A DNA stretch of 64,000 nt from Piper betle. Lineage: Eukaryota > Streptophyta > Magnoliopsida > Piperales > Piperaceae. Below, one piece after another: positions 23,107 through 34,580 of this stretch. The notes under the pieces were generated by a model. That model saw nothing but the letters and a program-made list of their open reading frames with translations, was not told the DNA's origin and did not search any database. The stretch is from assembly GCA_033002965.1 (NCBI GenBank), contig JAURVB010012625.1, positions 1-64,000 on the forward strand. Direction: 5' to 3'. The number at the start of each line of letters is the position of its first letter. Within the stretch, counting starts at the first letter, position 1. The position numbers and the translations under genes were made by a program.

Positions 23107-25499
23107 CTTAGCCAAGGGCAGATAATATTTCTGTCTCAACCTTTAATTTGAATCATTCGATTACAATAACGACCTAGATTTAATAAAACAAAACAAAACA
23201 AAAAAACAAAACATCGTCACCACCACCCTCCTTGTACGTAGTCAATAATAATATTTATTTATGACTTAAGTGTATTTTGAATAAACAAATGATATTATAT
23301 ATATTATTATATTATATTATCGAATCAAGTTCAAGTCGATCTACGAGTAGATTTCGAGTCAAGTTTGAATTATAACCGAGTCGAGTTGAGTCGAATACCA
23401 CCTTGCTCATATAATACCTCAAATCTGGTTCACGTTCGTGAACCAAATTGACATGTTACATGCCCCAGTTAGGTCAGCTAATTCGAACCCAACTCGTGTG
23501 GATCCAATCTTGACGTCTTAAATGAAGATATGACTCGTCATGCATGGATGAATGTACAAAACCCTAACAAGATATTACATGGATGATATGCAACTAATTT
23601 ACACGCCAACAATAATTACGGTAAAAATCAATAAAAATTCTGAAATAAAACGAACAGAACTTACCCTAAAAGTGCAATTAGGAACCACCTTGTCAAAATA
23701 ATATATACAAACATATGCAAACATATATCTATATATCAAACAACTTCATTTACACTGAATCTAATCTATTGTAAACTCATTCTCAAGCTTGAATCTCAAC
23801 CCTGTGCAATCTATTTACATTTCACATCATGTCATCTTGTCTTAGCATTCAATTATGTCACATCATCATGTCTCAAACATTTAATCCCACCATTCACAAT
23901 ATAATAACATGTAAACAAAATATTAAACATTTAATCATCTAACATGTGTGTGCAAAAGACCTCACTGCTCCCCGTCCAAGTCGGCATATTCAGTATTTAA
24001 TCCTCACCTACATATATATAAAGAAAAACGTCAGTAATAAGCGTTACTAGTCCAAAATATAACTATAACAAACTGGCTATGAGAGGAAACTCTCATATGA
24101 AAGAAAACAATCATATACTCCTCGTGAACTCTCTAAAGGGCACCTAATGAGGAGCCGCTGCGTTGCAGACCCGATAACATCCCAAATTGTCTGCTTTACT
24201 GATGCCTCTCTCGGTATTTTTCTCATTTCTTTTTCTCTGGTCCATCGGAACTACATGCATATCCTAAGCCCTCTCCTTACCTCCATAATTTTCCTGGCCT
24301 TGAGCACAAAGGCTGAGTACTCTCAGGCACTCGCCTTTAGTACCCTTTGAATTGCAAGTCCGGACATGCGCTGTACTTAATAGCACCTTCACGTTCTCCG
24401 GGTGCGAGGGACTCAAACTCATAGTTGTCAGAATCCTTTGAGAATGGAATAGTCTACTCACTAATTCAGAGCTCGCTTTGACTGTTACGACATCCGTTTA
24501 TGGTACGTGCAATCGGTTTCCTCATCTCTCATCTCACAGAAAACTCAATAAAATTACATATATATAGGCATGGGAAGGGATTTATATAATAGACCTGATG
24601 TAAAACCCACGCTTCGAGTTAGGGTTTTATATTCAGAACCGGTCGGGTCGACCGTTATTTTTTTCGAGTTGAGTCAGTTTAGGACACGTGTACCGAGCCG
24701 ACGCCGGTTGCGTGTATGAGCTATGAGGGTCATGCGTACCCAAGTATATGATGATAACGTCATGAACACAGCATAACAGAATGAGTTATCAGAATATATG
24801 AGAGTATGCCAGTGATTTTTTATTTTTATATATAGTGGATCGTAGAATTAGTTTTAGGCCGTTTACCGCGTTAGGACGCGTTACGGGCATTTTGGGTGGG
24901 TTGATAGTTTTAGAGCATATCATTATGATTTTTTGGTGTTTTTTGATTTTATAGGATTTTTCCCGATTTTTATGGATTTTTTAGGATTTAATACGACTTA
25001 GTTATTATACTTGACTCGAGCCTGAGACGAGTCAAGTCTTATTTACGGAATTGCCACCCAACCCATTCTTCTCCACCCCCGACCTTTTCTCCCCCACGCC
25101 CAAACCCTAATCGTCGCGCCGCCCCTGTTCGCGCGCCACCGCTGCCACGGCCAATGCCGCCTGGCCGCCATTCGACGCCGCCCAGCCCAGCCATGGCGTC
25201 GCCATGCTGCCCAGACCAGGCCCGGCCCCAATCGGGCCGCCGTGACGCCGGAATTGCCGTGCATAGCGCCGCGGCTAAGTTTTGGTCGCGTCGTCGATTT
25301 TGCTAGGGGTGGGCATCGGTCGGACAAACATCGGACAAGTTAGTGTCCGTGTCTGTCCAAAATTTTATCGGACAAAACTTGTCCGACCGAGTTAATGTCC
25401 GATTTGTCCGTCGGGCCCGGACAACGTCCGCGGACGGTCCGAAATTATACCCTAATTATTAACTTTAACCCTACTTATCAACCTAATCCGCCGCCGCCG

Positions 25500-25760
25500 C
25501 CACCCACCCCCCACCCCTGCAGCCCTCTTCGCCGCCCTCCCCCAACCTCCGCCGCCCTCCCCCAACCTCCGCCGCCCTCTCCCCGGTCGCCGCCCTCCCC
25601 CCGGTCACCGCCCTCCCCCGCCCTCCTCCTGCCCTCCTCCCGCCCTCCCCCGCCCTCCGCCGCCCTCCCCCGCCCTCCTCCTGCCCTCCTCCCGCCCTCC
25701 GCCGCCCTCCCCCGCCCTCCCCGCCCTCCGCCGCCGTCCCCCCGCCCTCCCCTTTCCTTC
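25500..25760. repeat. CCGCCCTCC-type GC-rich tandem repeat
   Basis: Irregular repeats of CCGCCCTCC, CCCCGCCCTCCTCC and similar units fill the left half of the hAT. Long frames on both strands here are compositional. Confidence 0.8.
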
Positions 25761-25942
25761 TGTCAGCGCCCTACCCCGACCTCCGCCACCGCCTACCTCC
25801 GCTGCCCCGCCTTCGCCGACTGCCTTTGCCACCGCCTGCCTCCGCCAGACCGCCGCCCTCTGTCTCCGCCGGTCCGTGGGCGGCGCGGCAATGGTTTGGA
25901 CGGGAAGAGAAAAACGGCCGGTGGTTTGAGCAATGGCGATAT

Positions 25943-26196
25943 CGTAAATAAGATTTGACTCGAGTCGACTCGACTCCGTCCCGAGTCAATAATAATAACT
26001 AACATAAAATAAATCCTAAAAAAATCCATAAAATAGAAAAAAAATTTATAAAATAAAGCAAACAATATAAAATCATAACGACATGCTTTATAACTAATAA
26101 CCCATCCAAATTCCATGTAACGCGTCTTAACGCGGTAAACGACCTAAAATCAATTTTACGATCCACTATATATAAAAATAAAAATAACTGGCATAT
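25943..26196 (-). repeat. family A LTR fragment inside the hAT, reverse
   Basis: From GTAAATAAGATTTGACTCGAG to AAAATAACTGGCATA it is the reverse complement of the LTR A start region. The same segment, longer, is in hAT copy 2 (46,395-46,671), at the same relative place. Confidence 0.7.
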
Positions 26197-27574
26197 TAAC
26201 TAAATTACAAGTAGTTTGATATGATTATTAATGTGAATATATAGTTCTAAATTCTTAAATATAAGAGTGACTTTTATCCTTTTTATATGTATGTCATTTT
26301 TAGATATTTAAGATATTAAATATCAATTTTATGTATAAATTTAATTAATTTTACTATATATTTATATTTTAAAATTTTTATAAACTATAATATTAGTCTT
26401 ATAAATATTAAAGACGTTATATTATTGATATAAAATATCGGACATTCGGTCGGTCGTTCGGTCGGACAAAAAAATGTCCATGTTTGGTTTGTTTTAATTC
26501 GGTCGAATTCGGTCGATCAAATTCGGTCGGACATGGTTCGGACGTCGGACAGACGGACAAATTCGGACGTCCGCGCCCACCCCTAGATTTCGCCGCCGGC
26601 GATCGTCGCCGCCACGATCAGGTGGTCGCCTTAGCACCAGCGACCACCCAGTGACCCTCCCCGACCGGAACGGAGGCCAGCGCCGCCCATCCCAGCCGGA
26701 TCTCCACACCACCACGGCCGGCCTCTGTTTTATGCATTTTCCGGCGAGCCACCACCTCCGTTGACCGCATCGACCTTGTAGATGAGTCGGGCTCGCCGAG
26801 CCGGTTCCAATGGTACCCTACATGACCCCTATCCAGCTAGTAGATACCACCGGCAATTGTCGGCGGAAAACCGCCGGAAGCCGCCAGAAAATGCGTGACG
26901 GAACCCTAGCCGTCGCTGATTGTCGACGACGAGATGTATAATTAACTCCAATTTGATTATTTTAATTGATGATTATTAGCATAGCATGGTAGCATGGATC
27001 GATTATTTATCATGATAGTGCCTAATTCTGATGAAGTAATGATTGTATGATTTGAGGAATTGTAATTGAATAGTAAGTGAGCTAATGAGATAAAATGAGT
27101 TGGAGCATGATAAGTGATCATGATGTAATTTAGAAAAACAGAATAAAATATAGTATGAATAGTTTGAGTTATGATTATTCTCTTTCATGATTATTTGACT
27201 ATGATGGATGATTATTATGTCGTGTGTGGTATTCATTGATTTTGATGCATCATGTAGCTAGAGGGCGTTAGTATTTAGTTTTGATGTGTAGTTACAGAGT
27301 AGGAGCTCGCCGCCTAGGCGCGATGACCCGCTTGGAGCTTTTACCAGGTCCGTTTAGGATTCGTCTTGTTTTACAGTTTTCTATTGTATGTTTATGTTAT
27401 TATTTGCAGGACGGGTTAAATGGTGTTTTATTGGATCCCACTTAACTCGGGTCATTTAACCGAATATTTTTCGGATTAATAACCCCTCGAGGATGAGATC
27501 CCTCGAGGATGATTTCGAAAACAAGATCCACCACAAGTTGCCTTCGGGCCTATTATATGAATCCCTTCCCAGGC

Positions 27575-27585
27575 CTATATATATA
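27575..27585 (+). promoter_or_regulatory. LTR promoter TATA box
   Basis: CTATATATATAG follows CCCTTCCCAGGC and precedes TTTTATCGAG, as in the other forward family A LTRs. Confidence 0.6.
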
Positions 27586-30472
27586 GTTTTATCGAGTTTT
27601 CAGTGAGACGAGAGATGGAGAAACCGACTGCACGTACCATGCAGAGGATGCCGTGACAATCAAAGCGGGCTCTGGATTAGTGCCAGCGGACTGTTCCATT
27701 CCCGAGGGATCCTGACAACTCCGCCTTTGAGTTCCTCACACCCGGAGAATGTGGAGGTTTACGGGTACTGTTTAGTACAGCGCATGTCCGGACTTGTGGT
27801 TCAAAGGGTACTAAAGGCGACTGCCTGAGAGTACTCGGCCTTCGTGCTCAAGGCTAGGAGAGATATGGAGGTTCGGAGAGGGCTTAGGATAAAGTTTCAT
27901 GAGAAGTACTGAAAAAGAAGTGATGAGAGTAGCACAGTACCAGCAGCAGATCAGTAAGTAGGGATGCTACCGGGTCTGCAGCCCAGTGGCTCCTCAGTAG
28001 TGCCCTTCAGAGTGTTCATGTGGAGTATGATGTTTTCTTTCAGATGAGAGTTTGCTCTCATAGCCAGTTTGTTATAGTTATTTTATTTTCCGGACCAGTA
28101 ACGCTTTTTACTGACGTTTTTCTTATATATATGTAGGTGATAAGCACGAGATGGATGAGCCAGCTTGGACGGAGGAGCAATGAGGTCTTGTGCACACACA
28201 TGTTAGATTTCTGAATGTTTAATATTGTATTATTATGTTATTATTTTGTGAATGACATGATTAAATATTTGAGGCATGACAATGACATGAAATGAAATGA
28301 TCAAAGTAGTGCAGCAAAAGTGGGGTTAGGACCCAAAGTTCAAAGAATGATGAATATAGTAGATTAGAAGCTTGTGTGAATGCTATTGTTGCTATGCATA
28401 TATATGTTAGAATATACGATTTTGACAGGGTGGCCCCTAATTTTATTTTTAGGGGAAATTCTGTCCCTTTCGTTTTAGAATTTTTACTAATTTTGATTGT
28501 GATTGTGATGGTGTGAAATTTAATTTGCATGTCATTCATGTAGTACCATGTTAGGATTTTGCGCATTTATTCATTCATGATGGATCGTATCTTCATCTTA
28601 AGACGCCGAGATTGGATCCGCATGAGTTAGGTTCGGGTTAGCCGACCTAACCGGGGCCTGTAACATGCCGGTTCGGTTCACGAGCGTGAACCGGATTTGG
28701 GGTGTTACACCCGAAGGCAACTTGTTGTTGATCTTTTTCGAAATCATCCTTGAGGGTTTATTAATCAAGAAAACTATTTGCCTAATTGACCCGAGTTAAG
28801 TGGGATCCGATAAAACGCCACTTAATCCGTATTGCAAGCATTAAAACAAACATACAATAGAGTAGAGAATAAAATAGAGATGAGTCCTAAATGGACCTGG
28901 TAAAAGCTCCAAGCATGTCATCGTGCGTAGGCGGTGAGCTCCTACTCTATACCTACACATCAAATCTAGAAGATAACTCCCGCTAATTAAATGATGCATC
29001 AAACTCAATGAACATCACACACAACACGATCATCATCTATTAAATAATCATCAACAATATATCCCTAGATAATTCTATTCACACTGATTTTATTATATTT
29101 TTTAAGTTACGTTACAGTCAATTAGCATGCTCAGGTTAATTCACCTAATTAGATCACCAACATTTATCCATTACCAATCAAATCATGCATATTATTATTT
29201 CTTTCGCACTCAGCCTTTTATCATGGTAATCAATCAATCCTATCATGTTGTGCTAACAATTATTAATTTTAACTAATCAAATCAGAGGTAATTATACCTC
29301 TCATCGTCGACAATCGGCGACAGTTAGGGTTTTATCGCACATTTCGAAGCTCGAATTCGGCACTCATCAGTGTTCGAAGTTTGATCGGGTTCGACTGGAT
29401 GAGCTTTGTGGAAAATCCGGCAAATTCCAGTAAATCCGGTTTCCCGACGGTTCTGGCGGATTTCTAGCAATTTTCAGTGGTTTATTGGCGACTTTCCAGC
29501 GGTTTTCCGGCATCAATTGCTAATAGCGTCTACTGATTGGATAGTGGTCATATTGGGTACCATTGGCACTGGCTTGGCGAGCCCGACGCATCTACGACAT
29601 TGACGTGGTCGGCGGAGGTGGCGGCTCACCGACAAAGGGCAAAAGCATAGGCAGCGGCAATGGGTGAAGAAATCTGGCCGATGTGGGCGGCGTTGGGCTC
29701 TGCTCCGGTCGGGGAGGGTTGTGGGTTGGTCGAAGGCATTGAGGTGACCATTGGATTACTGAGGAGACAGTAGCTGACGGTAGAATTGAAGACGCGAGCT
29801 CATCACCATGAGCGGCGATTTTGGCGTCGTGGAGGCTGGGCGACGACCGGGACGCTGGGCCATCATGACACCGTCGCGGCGGAGCCTAGTGGGGGGGCGC
29901 GAAGAAAAGGGTTCAATGGCAAACTCGTAAATATTACTTTATTCGTTTCTAGCTCGAGTCAAGAATAATAACTAAGTTGTAGAAAATCTCAAAAAAATTG
30001 GGAAAAATCCCATAAAATAAAACAAACACCACAATATCATAATGACTTGCTCTATAACTAACAACTCACCCAAACTGCCTATAACGAGTCCTAACGCGAT
30101 AAACGGCTTAAAACTAATTCTATGATCCACTATATATTTTGATAACTCATATTTTTATGTTGCGTTTATGATGTTATCATAATATACTTGGGTACGCATG
30201 ACCCTCATGACTCATATACATGACTGGTGTTGGCTCAATATATGTGTCCTGAAACATACTCAACTCAAAAATAACAGTCGAACCGACCGGTTCTGAATAT
30301 AAAACCTTGACTCGAATAACGGGTTTTGGAGTTCAAGCTCCACTCGTAGGATTCGATTTCAAGTCAAGTTTGAGCTTGAGCATTTAAATGTTAAGTTTTA
30401 AGTTGAATCGAGCCAAAATGAATGCCAAATACTCACGAGCTGGCTTGTCTAATTAGCAACTCTAATCTGAGT

Positions 30473-30700
30473 TTGAGCTAGCAGCCCCGCTTCACAGACG
30501 AGAGATGGAAGCTATGGAGGGTTGAGCGCTTGCGAGACAACTATATAAGATGACGGAGGAGGGCCATCAAGGAAGAAAGAAGCGGCGACAAATTGGAGGG
30601 GAAGAGAAAGTGAAGAGGACAATTGAAGAGGAACTGAAGATGGGAATGGTTAAGTGGCGCAAAGGCAAAAAAAATAGGAAGGAATAGCAAGAGAATTGTA
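30473..30700 (-). pseudogene. DUF1639 copy 4, 5' part
   Basis: GAGCTAGCAGCCCCGCTT continues exactly where 22,507 breaks off when compared with copy 1 (5,690-5,715). The candidate ATG is at 30,567-30,565, in the same context as in copies 1 and 5. The 5' leader to about 30,690 matches 5,784-5,905 of copy 1 (AATGGTTAAGTGGCGC). Homology ends near 30,690, where the gypsy fragment begins. Confidence 0.7.
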
Positions 30701-31500
30701 ACACAGTTGCGAGAGAGCCGAAAATATTTCCATAATATAGGAGATGCCTTTGTATGAAATTCTACAAGTGAAGTTCTTTGATGTCTATGTCATAGAATTC
30801 ACGGGATCATCCAATTAGAATTAGTTTATACTCGTTATAGTAGATTATGTCTCAAAGTGGGTGGAGGCAGCAATATTCTTAGCTAATAATTCTAAAATAG
30901 TCATAGAAGTTTTTTAATAAATTATTTTCACAAATTTTGGTGCCCCCGTGCTATCATTAATGATGAAGGATCTCATTTCTACAATGAAGCATTTGATGCT
31001 CCTTTTACCAAGAATGGGGTAAAACACATAGTTGTTACAACATATTATCCACAAAGTATGTTACTTACCATTTGAGCAAGAGCACAAAGTCTATTAGGCT
31101 ATCCAGAAGCTAAATTTTGATGTACAAGCATATAAAGAAAAAAAAGGTGTTAGAATTGAATAAAATGAATAAGTTCATATTAAATGCATATGTAAATGCC
31201 AAAATAGATAAAGACAAAACCAAGTTTTAGCATGACAAGTATAAGATCTTGGGAAGAAATTTCGAGCCATGACACTAGATGTTACTGTACAACTCAAGAC
31301 TAAGGCTATTTCTTGAAAACTCAAATCTAAATAGTCTGGTCCTTTTATTGTCATACAAGGATGAAAATCCGGGGTTCAATTCAAAGTCAACAATTAGAGA
31401 CTCAAACATTACCACGGTGGAGATGCAACTCGATTAACTTCCTACAACATGTTATCTTCAATGTAAAAGAGAGGCTTAGTCCAGCTAAAAATTATAAACA
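30701..31500 (+). pseudogene. Ty3/gypsy pol remnant: integrase core and C-terminal part
   Basis: With frameshifts, the plus strand carries the plant gypsy integrase core (30,760-31,060): YVIEFTGSSN and VDYVSKWVEA around the first catalytic Asp, then a segment matching the I-I-S-D-E-G-S-H-F region. Positions 31,070-31,250 resemble the LPFELEHKAY...LNFD segment that follows integrase in Athila-type elements. Positions 31,290-31,350 give NSRLRLF. Positions 31,495-31,525 hold AAGCGCCTAATTGGAGGCAA, a phrase common just after pol in this lineage. Upstream pol domains are absent. The coding sequence is dead. Confidence 0.75.
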
Positions 31501-32263
31501 AGCGCCTAATTGGAGGCAACCTGTGTAAAATAATAGAAAGAATAAATAATTACCAACTAATAACTAATCCGATTGGTTTTCCATGAAAAAGTAGTGGAAG
31601 AATCTGTTCAAACCAAGCTGAGTGGACAAAAGAAATAAGAGACCGAACTGAACCGAGCAAACAAAAGGTGAAGGTGTCAAACAAAGAGGTAATCTTTTGA
31701 GGTGAAATTTTCTTACCCTGCTCTGCAGCCCTTCTGATCGCCAATTTCTTATCTCAACCTAGGTTCATTGCAATTTGATGAAAAGGTAAGAAATCTCTCA
31801 CTTTCTTTTTGTTATTACCATATTGTGCGACTGATGAGAACTCGTTTAAGTGTTCGATTTCTGATTTTGTTGTAATTACATCTGCCCTATGGATTTAGAT
31901 TTTTCTGATTTAAAAATCAACATACAAGCGGGACTATTTAGGTGTTAATAAGGGAATATAGATGATTTTTGTTATTGTCTGTCTTAATTTTTTATGGCAA
32001 CCACCATGATTGATGATTAAATGTTCTGTTGCAATAAAGTTTTCTTTGTAACAAGCCATGGCTGGAAGCTTTTGATATGCAATGTTCAAGTTGAACTTTT
32101 TTCTATACACGATGTATGCATTTACAAGTGCCCTGAGGCCTAGACTGTTTATGAATATGGGTTACTCTGTGAATTATTTTTTAGTTCTTGGACGTAATTT
32201 GTGCATGAATCGTCTGAAATTTCAAAGTTCCAAATTTTTTTACGTAAAACGAACCTGAACAGG

Positions 32264-34580
32264 ATGGTGCGAAAGAAACAACTTGCTGCCAAATCCAAAA
32301 CGGCGCACAGTGAGCAACCCAACAGTTCTATCCCTGTAGAATCCCCAACGACTGAAGAACAGTGGACACCTTAAACCAAAACATAAAAGCATAAGAAGAC
32401 CAAGGAAACCTCAAGGCAAAAGGAACATGCAACACCACAAAAATTGACCACATCAAGAAATGAGCAGCGGAGCGAGAAGGTTGCTTACCAGTTAACAGCT
32501 TCGGATGAAGAAGATCGAAAAGGGTCACCACTACCTCCACTACCAAAAGAGAGAGCAGTTAACCAGCCTGTCATTACTGCATTCTTCATGAAGACCCCAG
32601 TGAAACACCAAAAGATTGATGCAGAGAAGGTAGTAGCAGTAAGAGATGTAAAAGAAAAGCAGCCAGCAGGGGACGAAATAGTGGAAGAAGAGATGACTAA
32701 ACAAGTGAAAAAGAATCAACCCAAGGAGGTTACTGAATCAGATGAAGAGGAGCACATTCCTCTTAGCAAGAAGACAGCACCAACATCACAAGAGAAGAGG
32801 AAAATGATGCCAAGGAAATCCACACAATCTGCCACAACTATTGCCAGCCAAGAGCCTCTGCCTAAACATAGTTTACCTTAATCAGACCAAGCAATGGAGA
32901 CAAATCCAAAGAAGAAAAAAACACCTCAAGAGGAAGCTAGGGAGGAAGAAAGAGAACAAGAAGAGATAGAGACAGTAGTGCAAGAGCAAGAAGCACCAGT
33001 TCAAGCAACATTACCCAGGAAGAGGAAAACAAAAGCTAATGAGCCAGACACCTCAAGCCAAAATGTTACACTAAAGAAACGAAGGAAAATGGAGGTCAAA
33101 TAGCTGGATGGAGTTAGCCAAAGAGAGACCAGGACATGGAAGAAACAAGTAGAAGACTACACCTGCTACCACCAAAGGAAAACCAAAAAGAAGTCAAAAG
33201 AAAATCAGGGGAAAAAAGAAGAGAAAGAGATGACAAAGAAGAACCAAGGATAGTCACCAAAGATACCCTCAAGAAAGAAAGCCTTGGCCAAAAAGACAAA
33301 GCCAAAGCAACTGCCCACCACTACAGCACACTTTCCCTCGTCTCTGCTGATGACAAGGCATCTTTTTCAATGCTCATGAAGAAGAAGCAAGTGATAAAAG
33401 AAAGAGTCCTCGCTTGGGAGGACGAGAATTCAGATGTCGACACACGGACAATCATTGAAAGCTTGGGCAGGGAACAAAATTGTGCTAAGCCTGGAAAGGC
33501 AGTTTTACCAATAATGAAAGAATTCTATGCCAATTTGCAGGGGATGGTAAATGATAAAGTATTTGTCAAGGACAGTGGGTGGATATTAGCCTTTCAGTTC
33601 CCAACAAATTATTCGGCAGCCCAGACGATGATGAAGATGAGTATATAAGACTAATGGAGGAGGGGGTAGAGACTAATCAACTGGAGTAAGTACAGTGTCA
33701 GGAAGGCAAGGATGTAATCTGGACAGCAAGAAAAAGCAACTAAAACTTAAACTTTCATGCGGGGGCATTACAACCAAAGTGGATGTCACTATTTAAGTTA
33801 ATCGGCTCCAAGCTGATCCTAACTACACACAATCATATGTCACCCTGAATAGGGCTGTCCTTCTCTATGCCATGATAATGAAGATGAAGGTGGATGTTGG
33901 TCTACTCATTTACAATCAGATGCTCGAGGCAGTCAAGCCGTGAAAGGCACTGTGGTTTCCTGCTCTTATCATGAATATATGTACAACCGTTGGATTCAAA
34001 ATTGGAAAAGTTGAAGAAAGGGTGAAGTCTGGAATGGTTATATCTGTGAAGACACTAGATGAACTACACCAGTTTGGAGGAAACAGAACTGTTGCAGAAA
34101 TACTACACCAATCTGTTAAGACACTTTCCGAATTAAAGAAGATCTGAGAAACATAGGAGAAGTTACTATCATTCGCACAACATCAACACCAATGGAATCA
34201 ATTGATGATTAAGAAGTGCAAAAGCAAGAACATTGATATCTCTGACTTCGCGATTTACCTGACTCTTTCATTGTAGGACTTCCAAAGGACCCCATGATAA
34301 CTCCACAGCAACCTCAAAAAGATAGCAAAGCCAAAGCTGGCAGAAAAAGAAGAAAGTCAAGGAAAGCAGTGGCACCTTCCCCTTCCAAAGCTAACGGAAA
34401 AGTCGCTACATCACAGTCCAAATAACCACAGAAGCCACCTCAGCAACCTGTGGAAACTGATGACTCAGAAGAGGAGTCTGTAGAAGAGGAGATTTCAATA
34501 CAGTGTGGAGGATCTGAGCCTCTCACTAGCCATTTAACCTATGCCAATGACAGTTCAAATGATGAAGCCCAAAAATGAGC
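32264..34580 (+). pseudogene. post-pol ORF of an Athila-type element (putative plant transposon protein domain)
   Basis: An ATG at 32,264 opens MVRKKQLAAKSKT. The frame then runs through stops and shifts with a long Lys/Glu-rich, low-complexity N-terminal region (32,444-33,330). The domain known as putative plant transposon protein (PF20167) follows: KEFYANLQ (about 33,518), KLFGSPDDDEDEY (about 33,610) and, further on, LLYAMIMKMKVDVG (about 33,860) and FPALIM (33,958). A second charged tail lies at 34,300-34,580. In Athila/Calypso-type gypsy elements an ORF of this kind sits between pol and the 3' LTR, which matches the integrase remnant upstream. Its role is not settled, although it is often called env-like. 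At least six interruptions make it non-functional. Confidence 0.7.

Larger units (their letters stand above)
25304..26585. mobile_element. non-autonomous hAT element, copy 1
   Basis: The ends TAGGGGTGGGCATCGG and, inverted, TAGGGGTGGGCGCGGACG form terminal inverted repeats. Flanking octamers GATTTTGC (25,296-25,303) and GATTTCGC (26,586-26,593) are an 8-bp target duplication, as hAT elements make. Many GTCCGA/TCGGAC motifs cluster near both ends, typical subterminal transposase sites. No hAT transposase is encoded. The 187-codon proline-rich frame at 25,395-25,958 comes from CCGCCCTCC repeats. Confidence 0.85.
24599..28708 (+). mobile_element. solo LTR of family A, forward, carrying a hAT
   Basis: It starts TGTAAAACCCACGCTTCG and ends TTTGGGGTGTTACA. 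The flanking pentamers CCTGA (24,594-24,598) and CCCGA (28,709-28,713) are one target site in the host LTR. Without the hAT it is about 2.82 kb. No PBS follows its 3' end, so it is a solo LTR. The frame at 25,043-25,327 lies in its GC-rich block. Confidence 0.8.
23410..30330 (-). mobile_element. solo LTR of family A, reverse, split by another LTR
   Basis: It comprises 23,410-24,598 and 28,709-30,330, together about 2.81 kb. The left end (TATAATACCTCAAATCTGG) is a mutated complement of the LTR 3' terminus. The right end is ...AACGGGTTTTGG, the complement of the LTR start. The two parts join in register at GGCC(C/T)GAAGGCAACTTG, as other copies show. The GC-rich block is 29,340-29,930. There is no internal region. 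Confidence 0.7.
22508..30464. mobile_element. old hAT-like element filled with nested insertions
   Basis: The left end TATGGCTGCTAAACTAG (22,508) and the right end, in reverse complement, TAGAGTTGCTAATTAG (30,464) are imperfect inverted repeats. The flanks GCACGAGG (22,500-22,507) and ATCTGAGT (30,465-30,472) correspond to one site in intact copy 1, GTCGGAGG, so they are decayed 8-bp target duplications. The element's own sequence is 22,508-23,409 and 30,331-30,464. It is rich in GAGCTCGAAAC-type motifs. No transposase remains. Confidence 0.6.

Noticed and set aside
25395..25958. A 187-codon proline-rich open frame
   Set aside because: It lies inside a non-autonomous hAT and is made of CCGCCCTCC repeats; open frames occur on both strands of the same stretch.
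23410..30330. 23,410-30,330 as one long element with its own genes
   Set aside because: Its parts are two opposite-strand solo LTRs and a hAT, each with matching junctions.
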